Of a stretch of DNA of 64,000 nucleotides, positions 19,901-28,829 are shown piece by piece. The stretch covers positions 6,572,001 through 6,636,000 of the forward strand of contig NZ_CP032543.1 of assembly GCF_003610995.1 (NCBI RefSeq), read 5' to 3'. This DNA is from Streptomyces griseus subsp. griseus. GTDB lineage: Bacteria > Actinomycetota > Actinomycetes > Streptomycetales > Streptomycetaceae. The first letter of the stretch is position 1. Each line of letters opens with the position of its first letter. The notes beneath the pieces were generated by a model, which was given only the letters and a program-made list of their open reading frames with translations, had not been told where the DNA came from and did no database searches. Position numbers and translations under genes: made by a program.

Positions 19901-22872
19901 GACGATCTGGGTCAGCTCGTCGAGGCGGAGACTGCTGCGCCCGCTCTCCCACAGGCGCAGGGCCAGCGCGGTGACGGACCGCCACAGCTGGTCCAGCTCC
20001 AGCCCCGGCGCGGCGCCGGGGCCACCCTGCCCGCGCCGTTCCTCGAAGCGGAGCCAGGTGCTGAAGATGTCCTCGTACAGCCGGGCCGCGCTGAGCGTCC
20101 CCTCCGAGCGTGCGACGGCCCGGATCTGCTGCTCGTCGAGCGCGGCCACGAAGCTGAGCAGCCGGGGGTTGCCGCACAGGTCGAGCAGTCGGGGGATGCC
20201 GAGGAGAAGCTCGTACCGGCGCGCGGCCGCGGCGTCGTCGCCGTAGTGGTTGGTGAGGTAGCGCCGGATCTGGTGGGGCGCGAAGCCCTCGACGGAGAGG
20301 AGCCGTCGCTGCGGGAGGAGCCCGACCTGCTCGCCGAGCGGGGTCAGGACCTGGTCACGGGAGCGGAAGTGCTGGGTACGGCCGCTGACGACGATCTTGG
20401 CGTGGTCGACCGCGGCCTTGAGGAGGGTGTGCAGGTGCTCGGCCGCGCGTTCGTAGCTGACCCGGTTGACCAGTTCGTCGAAGCCGTCGAAGAGGAGGAC
20501 GACGCGGCCCTGGCGCAGCATGTAGCGCAGGGCGCGCAGGTCGATGACGTCGACGCCGCGGTTGGCGAGATGGGCGGCGACGAGACCTTCGAGGCTGTGC
20601 GAGCGGTCCAGCGAGCGGAGGGGGATGAGCAGCGGGGCCAGGTGCGGAAGGCGTTCGGGGATGCGACGGGCCAGCTCTCGCAGTGCGAAGGTCTTGCCGT
20701 GGCCGAAGCTGCCGAGGAGGAGGAGCACGCGCCCCTGGTCGGTCTCCAGGAGGCGGAGCATCTCCTCGACGAGATCCTCGCCCTCCTCGTCGCCCGGGTG
20801 CACCTCGTCGCGGTAGCGCTGGGGAGGTACAGCTCGGGGGCGTAGGGCCCGGCGGCGGAGAGCTCCGCCGTCTGCGCGGCGACGTAGCCCCGCAGGTCGA
20901 TGAGGCCTTGCAGCTCCAGGAAGCTGCGCACCCGTACGCCCCGGCGCGCCGCGCGCTCGCGCAGCCCGGCCCCGGGCCGCTCTCCCGCGTACACCAGCTC
21001 GGCATCGGTGCCCGAGTCGTCGGCGTGGGCCAGGGCGAGCAGGCGGTCGAGATCATCGTCGGTGGGGGTGCCGGGCTGCACCGCGAGGCGCAGCAGCCGC
21101 ACGACGCCGTCCTCGTCCCAGGCGGCGGCGATCTGGGGCAGGTCCTCGGGCTCGACGGGGCGCACGTCACGCAGGCGCACGTCCGGGCGCCGGGCGCGCA
21201 GGACGTCCTTGACCCGTTCGGCGAGCTGGGCGCCCGGGTCGTTGACGGTGCGGTTGTCGGAGTGCGCCGATCCGTGCGCGGGGATCTCCTCGTCACCGGT
21301 GTCGTCGGTGAAGCGGGGCGCGGAGCGCCACTCGACCGGGTGGACGACCGGCTCGGCGGTGGAGCCCTCCTCGTGGGGCGTCCACCGCTCGACCCCTTGC
21401 CCGTCGATCCGCAGGAGGCTGAACCGCCCTGGTCCCGCGGCCCCGAGAAGGGGCAGGGCGCCGGTGGCGGAGGGCAGTTCGGCGTGGACCGGCGTGGCGT
21501 TCTGGTCCCTGCCGTCCCCGGCGGGGCCGTGCAGAAGGAGGTGGAGGCGGGGCGCGAGGAGCCGTTGGAAGACATCGGTGTCGCGGAGCGGTCCGGTCAC
21601 CTCCCCGGTGGCGCCGCCCGGACCGGGGCCCCTGCCGCCGTGGGAGGGAGGGAGGAGCGGGTGCCGGACGAGCCCGACCCGGAGCCAGCCCTCCTCCTCG
21701 TACTGGCGGAGCGCCTCCGCGAACCACGCGGCCTGCGCCCGCCCGACCATTCCGTACCGGTCCTCCAAGCGGTGTGTCCGGGCGATCGAGGAGTTGAAGC
21801 CGGCGACGACCGTGCGCAGTTCCGGTACGGGGAAGAGCGTCCACGGCTGGTCCGAGCCGAAGACCGTGTCGAGTCCCTGGTACAGCTCGTCGAACAGCCG
21901 CCCGAAGTGCCGCCACTTCTGCCAGTAGGGCGGCTGCGGACGGATCTCGTCGGCCTCGCAGCTGTGGAAGTACGCCTGGCAGGCGGCGTCGCTGACGTCC
22001 TGGTTGCCCGGCACGACGAGTACGCGGTGCGGGGCGAGCCGGAGTTGCGCGCGCAGCCCGGTCAGGAAGTCGCGCGCCTGCATGCAGTTGCGGGGCGAGC
22101 CCGATGCGGTCACGTCGCCGGAGACGAGGACCAGGTCCGGTGAGGGGGCGCCGCCGTCCCGTAGCTCGATCAGCCCGCTCTGGACGTCGCGGAGCAGTTC
22201 CTCGGGTTCACGGCCGCGCCCGAACTCGGGTCCCGCGAGGTGCAGGATGTTCACGGCTTCCTGGTGCGTGCCGCCCGGCACCGCCGGAGGGTAGTGCGGG
22301 GCCGCGTCCGGCCGCCGGCGTCCGCCCCTTTCGGCGCCCCCGGTCAGCGGTTGCCGCCAGGACTGCGCGGGCACGGCGGCGGACACGGTGCGCCCCCCGC
22401 CCGGATACGAGGGGCTGTCGACGGGGCGCGCGTGGCCGTCCAGGGCCTGCTCCACCCTGGTGAGGAGCAGCCCGCGTGCGGTGCGCGCGTCGGGCACGCC
22501 GACGAGATCGACGTAGGTGATCGTCGCGAGCAGCCCCTCGATGGGCGCCTCGTCCACGCGCACGGTCAGCAGTCTGCGGTCGGGCTGGTCCGGCTCGGAC
22601 CGCAACGCCGCCTGCCACTCCATCCGCCCGTACCGCGAGCCCTGGTAGTGCCGTGAGAGGACGGCGATGACCGCGACGGACTCGCTGACGCCACGGTCCA
22701 TGTAGTCGATGAAGTTGCTGCCCGCGACGAAGTCCCAGGCCTGGATCACCGTGCGGAAGCCGGCCTCCTCCAGCGTCCAGGCGATCCAGGAGGCCCATGC
22801 CTCGTCGGCCGGGGAGTAGCTGATGAAGAAAGTGCCCTGCCGCTGCGGCGTGCCCGTGCTGCCCGTCATCAT
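16961..22872 (-). pseudogene. TIR / degenerate phosphoesterase / NACHT / pentapeptide / WD40 sensor protein, frameshifted
   Basis: After repair of one frameshift this is a single protein of about 1970 aa. Domains in order: TIR (residues 13-95; FFISYSPADEAWASWIAW, candidate catalytic Glu 85 in GRMEWQ); calcineurin-type phosphoesterase-like (205-460) with lost metal ligands; NACHT/STAND NTPase (Walker A GSFGHGKT at 721-728, Walker B VVLLFDGFDELV at 791-802); pentapeptide repeats (about 1120-1210, e.g. ANLTDAQLTGANLSGATLRG); about 15 WD40 units (about 1240-1890). The first frame ends after ELYLP; the other resumes as QRYRDEVHPGDEEGED. Restoring one G in the GGGG run at 20821-20824 joins them. 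The architecture matches NTPase immune sensors in which WD40 repeats sense and TIR cleaves NAD. No partner gene is needed. It may be intact in the real genome. Confidence 0.85.
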
Positions 22873-23123
22873 CCGCCCATCCTAGGAACCCCGGATGAGA
22901 CCCTGCCGCTGGACAACCGGCCAAATTCCCGTCCATGGCGCGGAGTTGACGCGAAGTGGCGGGACGGTGCGGGAGACTGCGCACTGCGGGGATCACCTCT
23001 CGCGCGGATGTGCGAGCCGAAGCTGAGCCCGTCGGCCGGTTCCGGCTCCTTCCGCCCGCCACACCCCGCGCGCCTCGTGGGCAATCTTGCTTCACACCCG
23101 TACCGGTGTGCGAACCTTGCGCG

Positions 23124-24325
23124 GTGCCGACACTCGAATCCTCGCGCAGACGCTTGCACCCCCTGGACCTGCTGGCCTGTTCGCTGCTTGCGTGTGGCCT
23201 GATCCTGCTGGCGACCGGCGCACTGCCCGCTCAAGCGGCCGGCGACGTGGCCCGCCGGACGGCACCCCTGCTCGTCTTCCTCGCCACCGTCATCGTCATG
23301 GCCGAACTCATGGGCCGCGCGCAGGTCTTCGACGTGCTGGCCGGGGGATCTCGCGCATCGGCAGGGGCAGCTACGTACGCCTGTTCGGCCTCTGTGTGCT
23401 CCTCGCCTCGGCGACCACGCTCGTTCTCAACCTCGACACGACGGCGGTCCTGCTCACCCCCGTCATGCTGGCGATGGCCGCCCGCGTGGGCATCGCGCCC
23501 CTGCCGCTCGCGATGACGACCGTGTGGCTTGCCAACACCGCCAGCCTGCTGCTGCCCGTCTCCAACCTGACCAACCTCCTCGCGGCCGACCGCGTCGGCC
23601 TCTCCGCCGGCGGCTTCGCGGCCCGTATGTGGGCACCGCAGGTGGCGGCCATCGCCGCGACGGCGGTGTGCCTGTGGGCGATGTACTGGAGGAGAGGACG
23701 GCGCGGTGCCGACCGCTACGTGCCCACCGCCGCGTTACGCCCGTCGGATCCGGTCCTCTTCCGCGTCTGTGCCCTGGCCTGCGTGGGCTTCCTCGTCGCC
23801 ATCCTGGTGGCTCCCGTACCGCTGTGGGTGAACTCCCTCGCCGCCGCGCTCGTCGTGGTCGTCGCCTTCGCACTCCGCCGACCGGGCGAACTGCGGCTCT
23901 CGCTCGTACCCTGGCGTCTGCTGGTCATGGTGCCCGGCATGTTCCTCGTCGTGGAGACCGTCAACGTCCACGGCCTGCACAGCCTGCTGACGCACGCGAT
24001 GGGGGCGGGCGAGCACGCGGCCGGCCTCTTCCGCTCCGCCGCGGTCGGCGCCGGGCTCTCCAACGTGCTCAACAACCTGCCGGTCTACCTCGCGGGCGAG
24101 TCCGCGGTGCCGGAGGGCAACCGGGACCAGCTGCTCGCCCTCCTCATCGGTACCAACGTCGGTGCCCTGGTGACTCCCTGGGCCTCACTGGCCACCCTGC
24201 TGTGGTTCGAACGCTGCCGCACCGCCGGGGTCGGGATTCCCCTGGCCCGCTTCATGGGCACCGGGCTCGTCCTGGCGGTCACCGGCACGGCGGCGGCAAC
24301 CGGCGCCCTCGCCCTGACCAGCTGA
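23124..24325 (+). pseudogene. SLC13/ArsB-like membrane transporter, frameshifted, TTA-containing
   Basis: The N-terminal part (PLDLLACSLLACGLILLATG, then RRTAPLLVFLATVIVMAELM) is in one frame up to VFDVLAGG. The rest (ISRIGRGSYVRLFGLCVLLA to the stop at 24325) is in another. Restoring one G to the five-G run at 23343-23347 joins them into a protein of about 400 aa with 10-11 hydrophobic helices. Motifs LNLDTTAVLLTPVMLAMA and GLSNVLNNLPVYLA (two inverted hairpin-like repeats) place it in the ion-transporter superfamily that includes ArsB arsenite and SLC13 carboxylate carriers. A TTA codon lies at 23735-23737. The GTG start at 23124 is uncertain (GTG 23106 is possible). Confidence 0.75.
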
Positions 24326-24344
24326 TCACGGCGGCACCAGGGCC

Positions 24345-25253
24345 TCACACCAACGAGGCTCCCGTCGCCTCCCGCGTGAGCGCCACCAGCCGGTCGATGA
24401 CGTCGGGGCGCCCCGCCACGAAGCAGCGCGTCGTGTCGGGGCCGGTGAAGCCGATCCGGAACGGGCCGCCCTCCAACGTACGGAACTCGCACCCCGCCTC
24501 CCGCGCGAGCAGCGCGCCGGGCGGGAAGTCCACGGCTTCCGCGCAGTACCCCACGAAGCCGTCGATCGTCCCGCGCGCCAGCATCGACCACCCGATCAGC
24601 GGTGCCCACAGAGCGAGGACGCGCCGCGTACGCCGTTCCAGCGCGATCCTCAGCGCCGAGGCGACCGGGTCGTCCTTGCGCACCGAGTGCCCCTGCGTCC
24701 ACGCCACGACGAGGCGCGGTGCGGAGGCGGGCACCGGGGTGTCGGGAAGGAGCGCCCCGGCGACGGTCACCGCCCCGGCCGCCGGAGCCGGCCGCTCGGC
24801 ACCCCCGTCGGGCCCTCCGCCACGCCGGTGCGCCCCGCCGCCCCGCACCGCGTGCCAGGTCACGTCGGTATGCGGCTCGTGGACCACGCCGAGGACGGGC
24901 GCACCCTCCACGCACAGCCCGATCCCCACCGCGTACACGGGCAGCCCGACAGCGACGTTGTTGCTCCCGTCGAGCGGGTCGACGAGCCAGGTCCGGTCCG
25001 CCGTGCCCGCGAGGATCCCCGCCTCCTCCGACCAGACGCGGTCCTCGGGGAACCCCTCGCGGAGACGGTCGAGCACGATCCGCTCCGCCGCCAGATCGAG
25101 TTCGGTGACGACGTCGCCGTCCTCGCCCTTGACGCCGATCCGCCACACGTCGCCGAAACGGTCGCGCAGCATCCTCCCCGCCTCCTCGGCCGCGGCCAAG
25201 GCGACCGCCAGCTCGGCCGCGTACCCGCTGTGCCCGTCAGCCGTCCGCTTCAT
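24345..25253 (-). CDS. Inositol-monophosphatase-family phosphatase
   Basis: 302-aa member of the IMPase/FBPase/CysQ superfamily of Mg-dependent, Li-sensitive phosphatases. Motifs: GDVVTELDLAAERIV (Asp), SEEAG (catalytic Glu pair), WLVDPLDGSNNVAVGLPVYA (metal-binding DPLDGS), and near the C-terminus AEAVDFPPGALLAREAG in place of the usual WDxAAG segment. Substrate could be inositol phosphate, a nucleotide 3'-phosphate or a sugar phosphate. Its start overlaps the end of the upstream cupin-like gene by 17 bases, so the two are co-translated and probably functionally linked. Confidence 0.85.
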   Translation of the reverse strand: MKRTADGHSGYAAELAVALAAAEEAGRMLRDRFGDVWRIGVKGEDGDVVTELDLAAERIVLDRLREGFPEDRVWSEEAGILAGTADRTWLVDPLDGSNNVAVGLPVYAVGIGLCVEGAPVLGVVHEPHTDVTWHAVRGGGAHRRGGGPDGGAERPAPAAGAVTVAGALLPDTPVPASAPRLVVAWTQGHSVRKDDPVASALRIALERRTRRVLALWAPLIGWSMLARGTIDGFVGYCAEAVDFPPGALLAREAGCEFRTLEGGPFRIGFTGPDTTRCFVAGRPDVIDRLVALTREATGASLV

Positions 25254-25959
25254 CGATCCTCCTCAGAGCGGCCCGCACCGCCACGGCGGTCTCCTCCCGG
25301 CCGCAGATCTCCCGTACCGAACGGTGGTCTTCTCCGGACAGGAGTCCAAGGGACATGTCCTTGCTCCCGGGCTGTGTCTCGCCGAGCACGAGTGTGGCCG
25401 CCGGACGCCCGCCGGCCACCACCGTCGCATGGAACTCACCGGGCCTGACGACATAGACGTCACCGGCCGTGCTGTGTCCGAAACCGTCCGGTACTCCGCG
25501 GACGAACCGTGCGGTACCGCGCACCTCGTCCGTGCCGTCCGGGCCGCTGCGCACCTCGTACACGCGGTGGGTCGGCGCCACGGGATCGTCGACGACCCGC
25601 ACGGAGTGGTTCGTCACATGGCCGAACAGGACGAGGCTGACGAGCGACCAGCTGTGGGCGTGGACGAGCGGCGCATCGCCCTCGCCCCCTTCGCTTCCGG
25701 CGCCGAAGAGATGTACGCACACCCCTCTGGCCCCGTCCCTCAGGACCGGCAGGCACAGGAAGCCGAGGGGGTGGCGGACCGCGGACAGGCTCCGGCGTCC
25801 TTCGGCGACCGCCCGCAGGACGGAGACGGCGAGGTCGCCCGCGGTGGTACGGTCCGCCGGTGACGGCCCGGCGCCGGGCGATGGGCCTGGGCCGGGGTCC
25901 GGGGCGAGCAGCCTCCGCAGAGCGTCGTAGTCGATGTCCGGACCGTGGGGGGCTTCCAT
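25237..25959 (-). CDS. Cupin-like protein of unknown function
   Basis: 240-aa soluble protein beginning MEAPHGPDIDYDALRRLL. The ATG at 25959 is the first plausible start after the upstream gene. A Pro/Gly linker (about residues 20-38) is followed by a helical part (AGDLAVSVLRAVAEGRRSL). Then comes a beta-rich part with paired histidines (PLVHAHSWSLVSLVLFGHVT; GDVYVVRPGEFHATVVAGG), which fits a cupin or cysteine-dioxygenase-like metal site. I do not recognise the family with certainty. Tight overlap with the IMPase-like gene and 53 bases from the 2-TM gene suggest one operon. Confidence 0.7.
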   Translation of the reverse strand: MEAPHGPDIDYDALRRLLAPDPGPGPSPGAGPSPADRTTAGDLAVSVLRAVAEGRRSLSAVRHPLGFLCLPVLRDGARGVCVHLFGAGSEGGEGDAPLVHAHSWSLVSLVLFGHVTNHSVRVVDDPVAPTHRVYEVRSGPDGTDEVRGTARFVRGVPDGFGHSTAGDVYVVRPGEFHATVVAGGRPAATLVLGETQPGSKDMSLGLLSGEDHRSVREICGREETAVAVRAALRRIDEADG

Positions 25960-26012
25960 GGCGTGGCGCGTCCTGGCCTCTCGGATCGGTGCGGCCGGTG
26001 GCCGGCGACGAG

Positions 26013-26981
26013 TCAGATCGGGTACGGATTCTCCGCGCGCAGGGCCTTGTCCACGATCTCCCGCACCGCTCCGTCGGAGTAGCTCGTGGGCAGCGCCAGG
26101 CCGACGCTCTCGAAGAAGGCCCGTGCCTGGTCGGCGGTCGGATCGTTGTCGAGGGCCCGGGCCTGGCTCAGTTCGATCTCGCGGGCCTGGCTGCGGCTCT
26201 GCCGGAGCTCGACGCCGTAGTAGCGGTACAGCGGATGGTTCTCGGTGACCAGGAGTCCGGGTTGCGCGGGATCGTCCTGGGTGATGATCAGGCGGGATGG
26301 CGAGACGTCGAAGCGCAGCGTCGGCGCCGTCGAGGACAGGTAGAGGTGCACGGTCATGCCGGGGAAGCGCTGGAGGTGCCAGCCCGCCGCCAGGACGGTC
26401 GCGTACGACTCGTTGCTCGTCCGCTCCGGGGTCCACGTCTCCGGGGCGGAGGAATTCTGTTGCCGCGCGTACAAGCGGCGGAAACTCGCGTAGGCGGCGC
26501 AGGCGCGGGCGTCGGCCGGGTCGACGACCTCGATCGAGAACGTGAAATTCGAGCGGTTGCGGCGGGCCCGGTCCACGCATTCGGGCAGTGTCACGGCCCG
26601 CAGGTAGGTGCCGGTACCGCCCTTGAACTCCCAGGAGCCGCCGCGCTCCCGCGCCGTGCGCAGCTCGGCGCCGATCTCGCTCCCCGTGAGGGTGCGGACC
26701 ATCTCCATGCCCTCGAAGGCCCGCTGGATGCCCTCGACCGCGTGGGCGAGGTGATCGGCGCGGGCCCGCTGGCGGAGCGAGCCGGCCGCGATGGCGCCGA
26801 GCACGAGAACGGTGGCCGCCGCCGTCGCGTCGTCCCCCAGGGCGTCACCGAACAGGTCCATGACGCCGACGGTGACCGCGCCGAGCACCGCCAGGAGCAA
26901 CTCGAAGTTCTGCGCGATCCAGTTGAGCAGCCTCTCCAGGCGCCCCGGCCTCTCCGGTCCGCCGGCCATACTCTCCTCCAT
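26013..26981 (-). CDS. Two-TM membrane protein of unknown function
   Basis: 322-aa protein. Two hydrophobic helices near the N-terminus (about residues 25-44, ELLLAVLGAVTVGVMDLF; and 52-68, ATVLVLGAIAAG) are followed by a soluble cytoplasmic domain of about 240 residues with conserved-looking segments EFKGGTGTYLRAVTLPE and IEVVDPADARACAAYASFRR. No enzyme motif was recognised. It is first in a leftward set with the cupin-like and IMPase-like genes. Membrane-anchored proteins next to small soluble enzymes occur in some signalling and defence loci, but nothing here proves such a role. Confidence 0.72.
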   Translation of the reverse strand: MEESMAGGPERPGRLERLLNWIAQNFELLLAVLGAVTVGVMDLFGDALGDDATAAATVLVLGAIAAGSLRQRARADHLAHAVEGIQRAFEGMEMVRTLTGSEIGAELRTARERGGSWEFKGGTGTYLRAVTLPECVDRARRNRSNFTFSIEVVDPADARACAAYASFRRLYARQQNSSAPETWTPERTSNESYATVLAAGWHLQRFPGMTVHLYLSSTAPTLRFDVSPSRLIITQDDPAQPGLLVTENHPLYRYYGVELRQSRSQAREIELSQARALDNDPTADQARAFFESVGLALPTSYSDGAVREIVDKALRAENPYPI

Positions 26982-27147
26982 CGTCCCCCGTGCACCCCGA
27001 CGGCACCGATGCTAGGGGCGGGGCCGCGAGCCCACCAGAACGCCTTTCAGCCGTAAGGGAGCGCGGGGGTGGTACCGAGATCGGGGGCCCTGCGCCCGGG
27101 CTCGTCCCCGAGCGCCGACGAGCGCGCTCGCCCCGGGTGCCGCCGGG

Positions 27148-27411
27148 TCACGCGAACGACCCCGGGCCCACCGTCAGCCGGGGATGGTGGGCGGCCAGGA
27201 CCTTGTTGGCGCGGGCCAGTTCGGCGAGGGCCTGCTCGCGGTCGGCCTGGTCCTCGATGCCCAGGTGAGGGCCCCGGAACCGGCGGACCTCACGGGCCGC
27301 GCAGTCGGCCTCGAACTCCGTCTCCAGGATGTGCGGCGGGATGCACGAGCCGATCAGCGCGGCGACCCGGTCCGGGATCGGCACGGGGACGAGGAGGTGC
27401 GAGGCGGTCAT
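27148..27411 (-). CDS. Small hypothetical protein
   Basis: 87-aa reading frame beginning MTASHLLVPVPIPDRVAALIG and rich in Ala/Arg/Glu, with a GAGGGA ribosome-site-like sequence about eight bases before the ATG. Third-position G/C bias favours this strand over the overlapping frame on the plus strand. No domain was recognised. It stands between the 2-TM gene and the PucR-type regulator, separated from both by more than 150 bases. The call rests on codon bias and start signal only. Confidence 0.5.
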   Translation of the reverse strand: MTASHLLVPVPIPDRVAALIGSCIPPHILETEFEADCAAREVRRFRGPHLGIEDQADREQALAELARANKVLAAHHPRLTVGPGSFA

Positions 27412-27603
27412 GGGGTGTTCCCTCTCGGATGGTTGGCCAGGAGGCGGTACGTGTGAGTGCTGCCGCCGGATGAGCGGCAGGCTCCTCCCTGTCTACGGGA
27501 CGCGGTTCCGCGTTTCTCGTCGGATACGTCTCCGTGTCGCAACCGTTTGGGACTGACCGTCTATTTCGCCTTACGCGCGGGTAAGTTGACCTTTCGCGCC
27601 GGA

Positions 27604-27619
27604 CCTGATCCGGATCAGG
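27604..27619. promoter_or_regulatory. Perfect 16-bp palindrome at the 3' end of the PucR-type gene
   Basis: CCTGATCCGGATCAGG is a gapless palindrome overlapping the stop codon (27615-27617) of the regulator gene. A loop-free dyad is better suited to protein binding than to termination. It may be an operator, or part of the regulator gene's 3' hairpin. Confidence 0.45.
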
Positions 27620-28829
27620 GGGATGTGCCGGCCGAGCGGGTGCGCAGCCGTAACGCGCGCAGCACGGCCTCCGTCGCGAAACGGCTTTCCGGGTCGACGA
27701 GTTGATCACCGAAGATGGTCTCCAGGCTCCGCATGCGGTAGCGCACGGTCTGCGGGTGCACATCGAGGAGTTCGCCCATCTGGGCCGCCGTGCCCCGGGT
27801 GTCCAGCCAGATCCGGAGCGTCTCGACCAGCCGCTCCCGGCGGGTGGTGCTGATCCCCGCCACGGCGGCCAGCTCCCGGTGGGCGAGCTGGTCCAGCAGA
27901 GCGGGGTCGGAGAGCAGCCACAGGGTGATGAGGTGGTCCTCGCAGCGGATCAGCGGGGCGTCGTCGATCACGCCGGAGTCGACGAGCTCCAGCACCCGGC
28001 GGGCCCAGCGGATCGAGTCGCAGGCCAGGGCGGTCGGCACGGTCAGCCCGATCGCCGCGTGGCCGGCGGGCAGGGCCTGCTCCAGCATGGATCTTCGCGG
28101 GTCGGTCAAGGGGCCGGGGATGAGCAGGTGCGGCTGCGGGTCGCTGAGATCGAGGAGGAGGTCCCGGTCGGCGCTGAGCCGGTCCAGCGCGGCCGGGGCG
28201 CGGAGGGCGACCAGGGTCACCTCGTCGGGCAGCATCCAGCCGGTCTGCTCGCACAGGTCGGCGATGGCGCTGCGCGGTGCGGGGCGCCCGGCGAGGATGA
28301 GGTGGAGCAGGCGGCGGCGCAGCGCCTCGCTCTGCTCGCCGGACTGCGACTGGACCTCCAGGAAGCCCTCGCGGGAGAGCGACTCCAGCTCGTCGACGTA
28401 GGCGAAGAGGGCGTCGGCGAAGCTGAGCATCAGGGTGGGGGAGAGGTGGTAGCTCTGCCCCACCTTCTTGGCCCGCCGCAGCGCCACCCGGGCGCCGAGC
28501 CGGTAGGCGCCCTGGAGCGTGTCCATCGTCCGGCCCTCGTAGGCCTCGAACCGTCCGAAGCGCCGGCACATGTCGTCCCGCAGCGTGGTGGGGGAGGTGG
28601 GCTCGGCCACCAGGTCGACGAACGAGGCGAGGCTCTGCTCCACGCCCACCCGGATCGCCTGGCCGTTGGGGCCCTCCAGCAGCCGGGCGTATTCCGGATA
28701 GGCGCGGGTCACCTCCACACCGATTTCCTTGATGAGACTGGGGAGTTCGGGCCGCATGATCGCGGCGAATTCCTGGGGGAGTGGCCCCAGGGGGTCATCG
28801 GTGTCCAACGGCTGTATGAGGTGTGCCAT
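27615..28829 (-). CDS. PucR/CdaR-type transcriptional regulator, TTA codon near its end
   Basis: 404-aa regulator. The N-terminal and middle part (about residues 1-330) is a ligand-sensing region of the actinobacterial PucR type (RPELPSLIKEIGVEVTRAYP, DTLQGAYRLGARVALRRAKK). The C-terminus holds the PucR HTH (about 335-398: LVETLRIWLDTRGTAAQMGE, LLDVHPQTVRYRMRSLETIF). ATG at 28829 has AGGGGA about eight bases upstream. Codon 393 (27653-27651, minus strand) is TTA, so completion of the DNA-binding domain would require the bldA tRNA. It is divergent from the secreted-protein genes that precede the mce operon, making those its likely targets. Confidence 0.88.
   Translation of the reverse strand: MAHLIQPLDTDDPLGPLPQEFAAIMRPELPSLIKEIGVEVTRAYPEYARLLEGPNGQAIRVGVEQSLASFVDLVAEPTSPTTLRDDMCRRFGRFEAYEGRTMDTLQGAYRLGARVALRRAKKVGQSYHLSPTLMLSFADALFAYVDELESLSREGFLEVQSQSGEQSEALRRRLLHLILAGRPAPRSAIADLCEQTGWMLPDEVTLVALRAPAALDRLSADRDLLLDLSDPQPHLLIPGPLTDPRRSMLEQALPAGHAAIGLTVPTALACDSIRWARRVLELVDSGVIDDAPLIRCEDHLITLWLLSDPALLDQLAHRELAAVAGISTTRRERLVETLRIWLDTRGTAAQMGELLDVHPQTVRYRMRSLETIFGDQLVDPESRFATEAVLRALRLRTRSAGTSP

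Noticed and set aside
26591..26995. Overlapping frame beginning near the 2-TM protein start
   Set aside because: Ser/Arg/Pro-rich shadow; the 2-TM frame has hydrophobic helices and a consistent codon bias.
27184..27456. 90-codon frame on the plus strand opposite the small hypothetical gene
   Set aside because: Both frames are open; the minus-strand frame has the better ribosome site and third-position bias, so only that one is listed.
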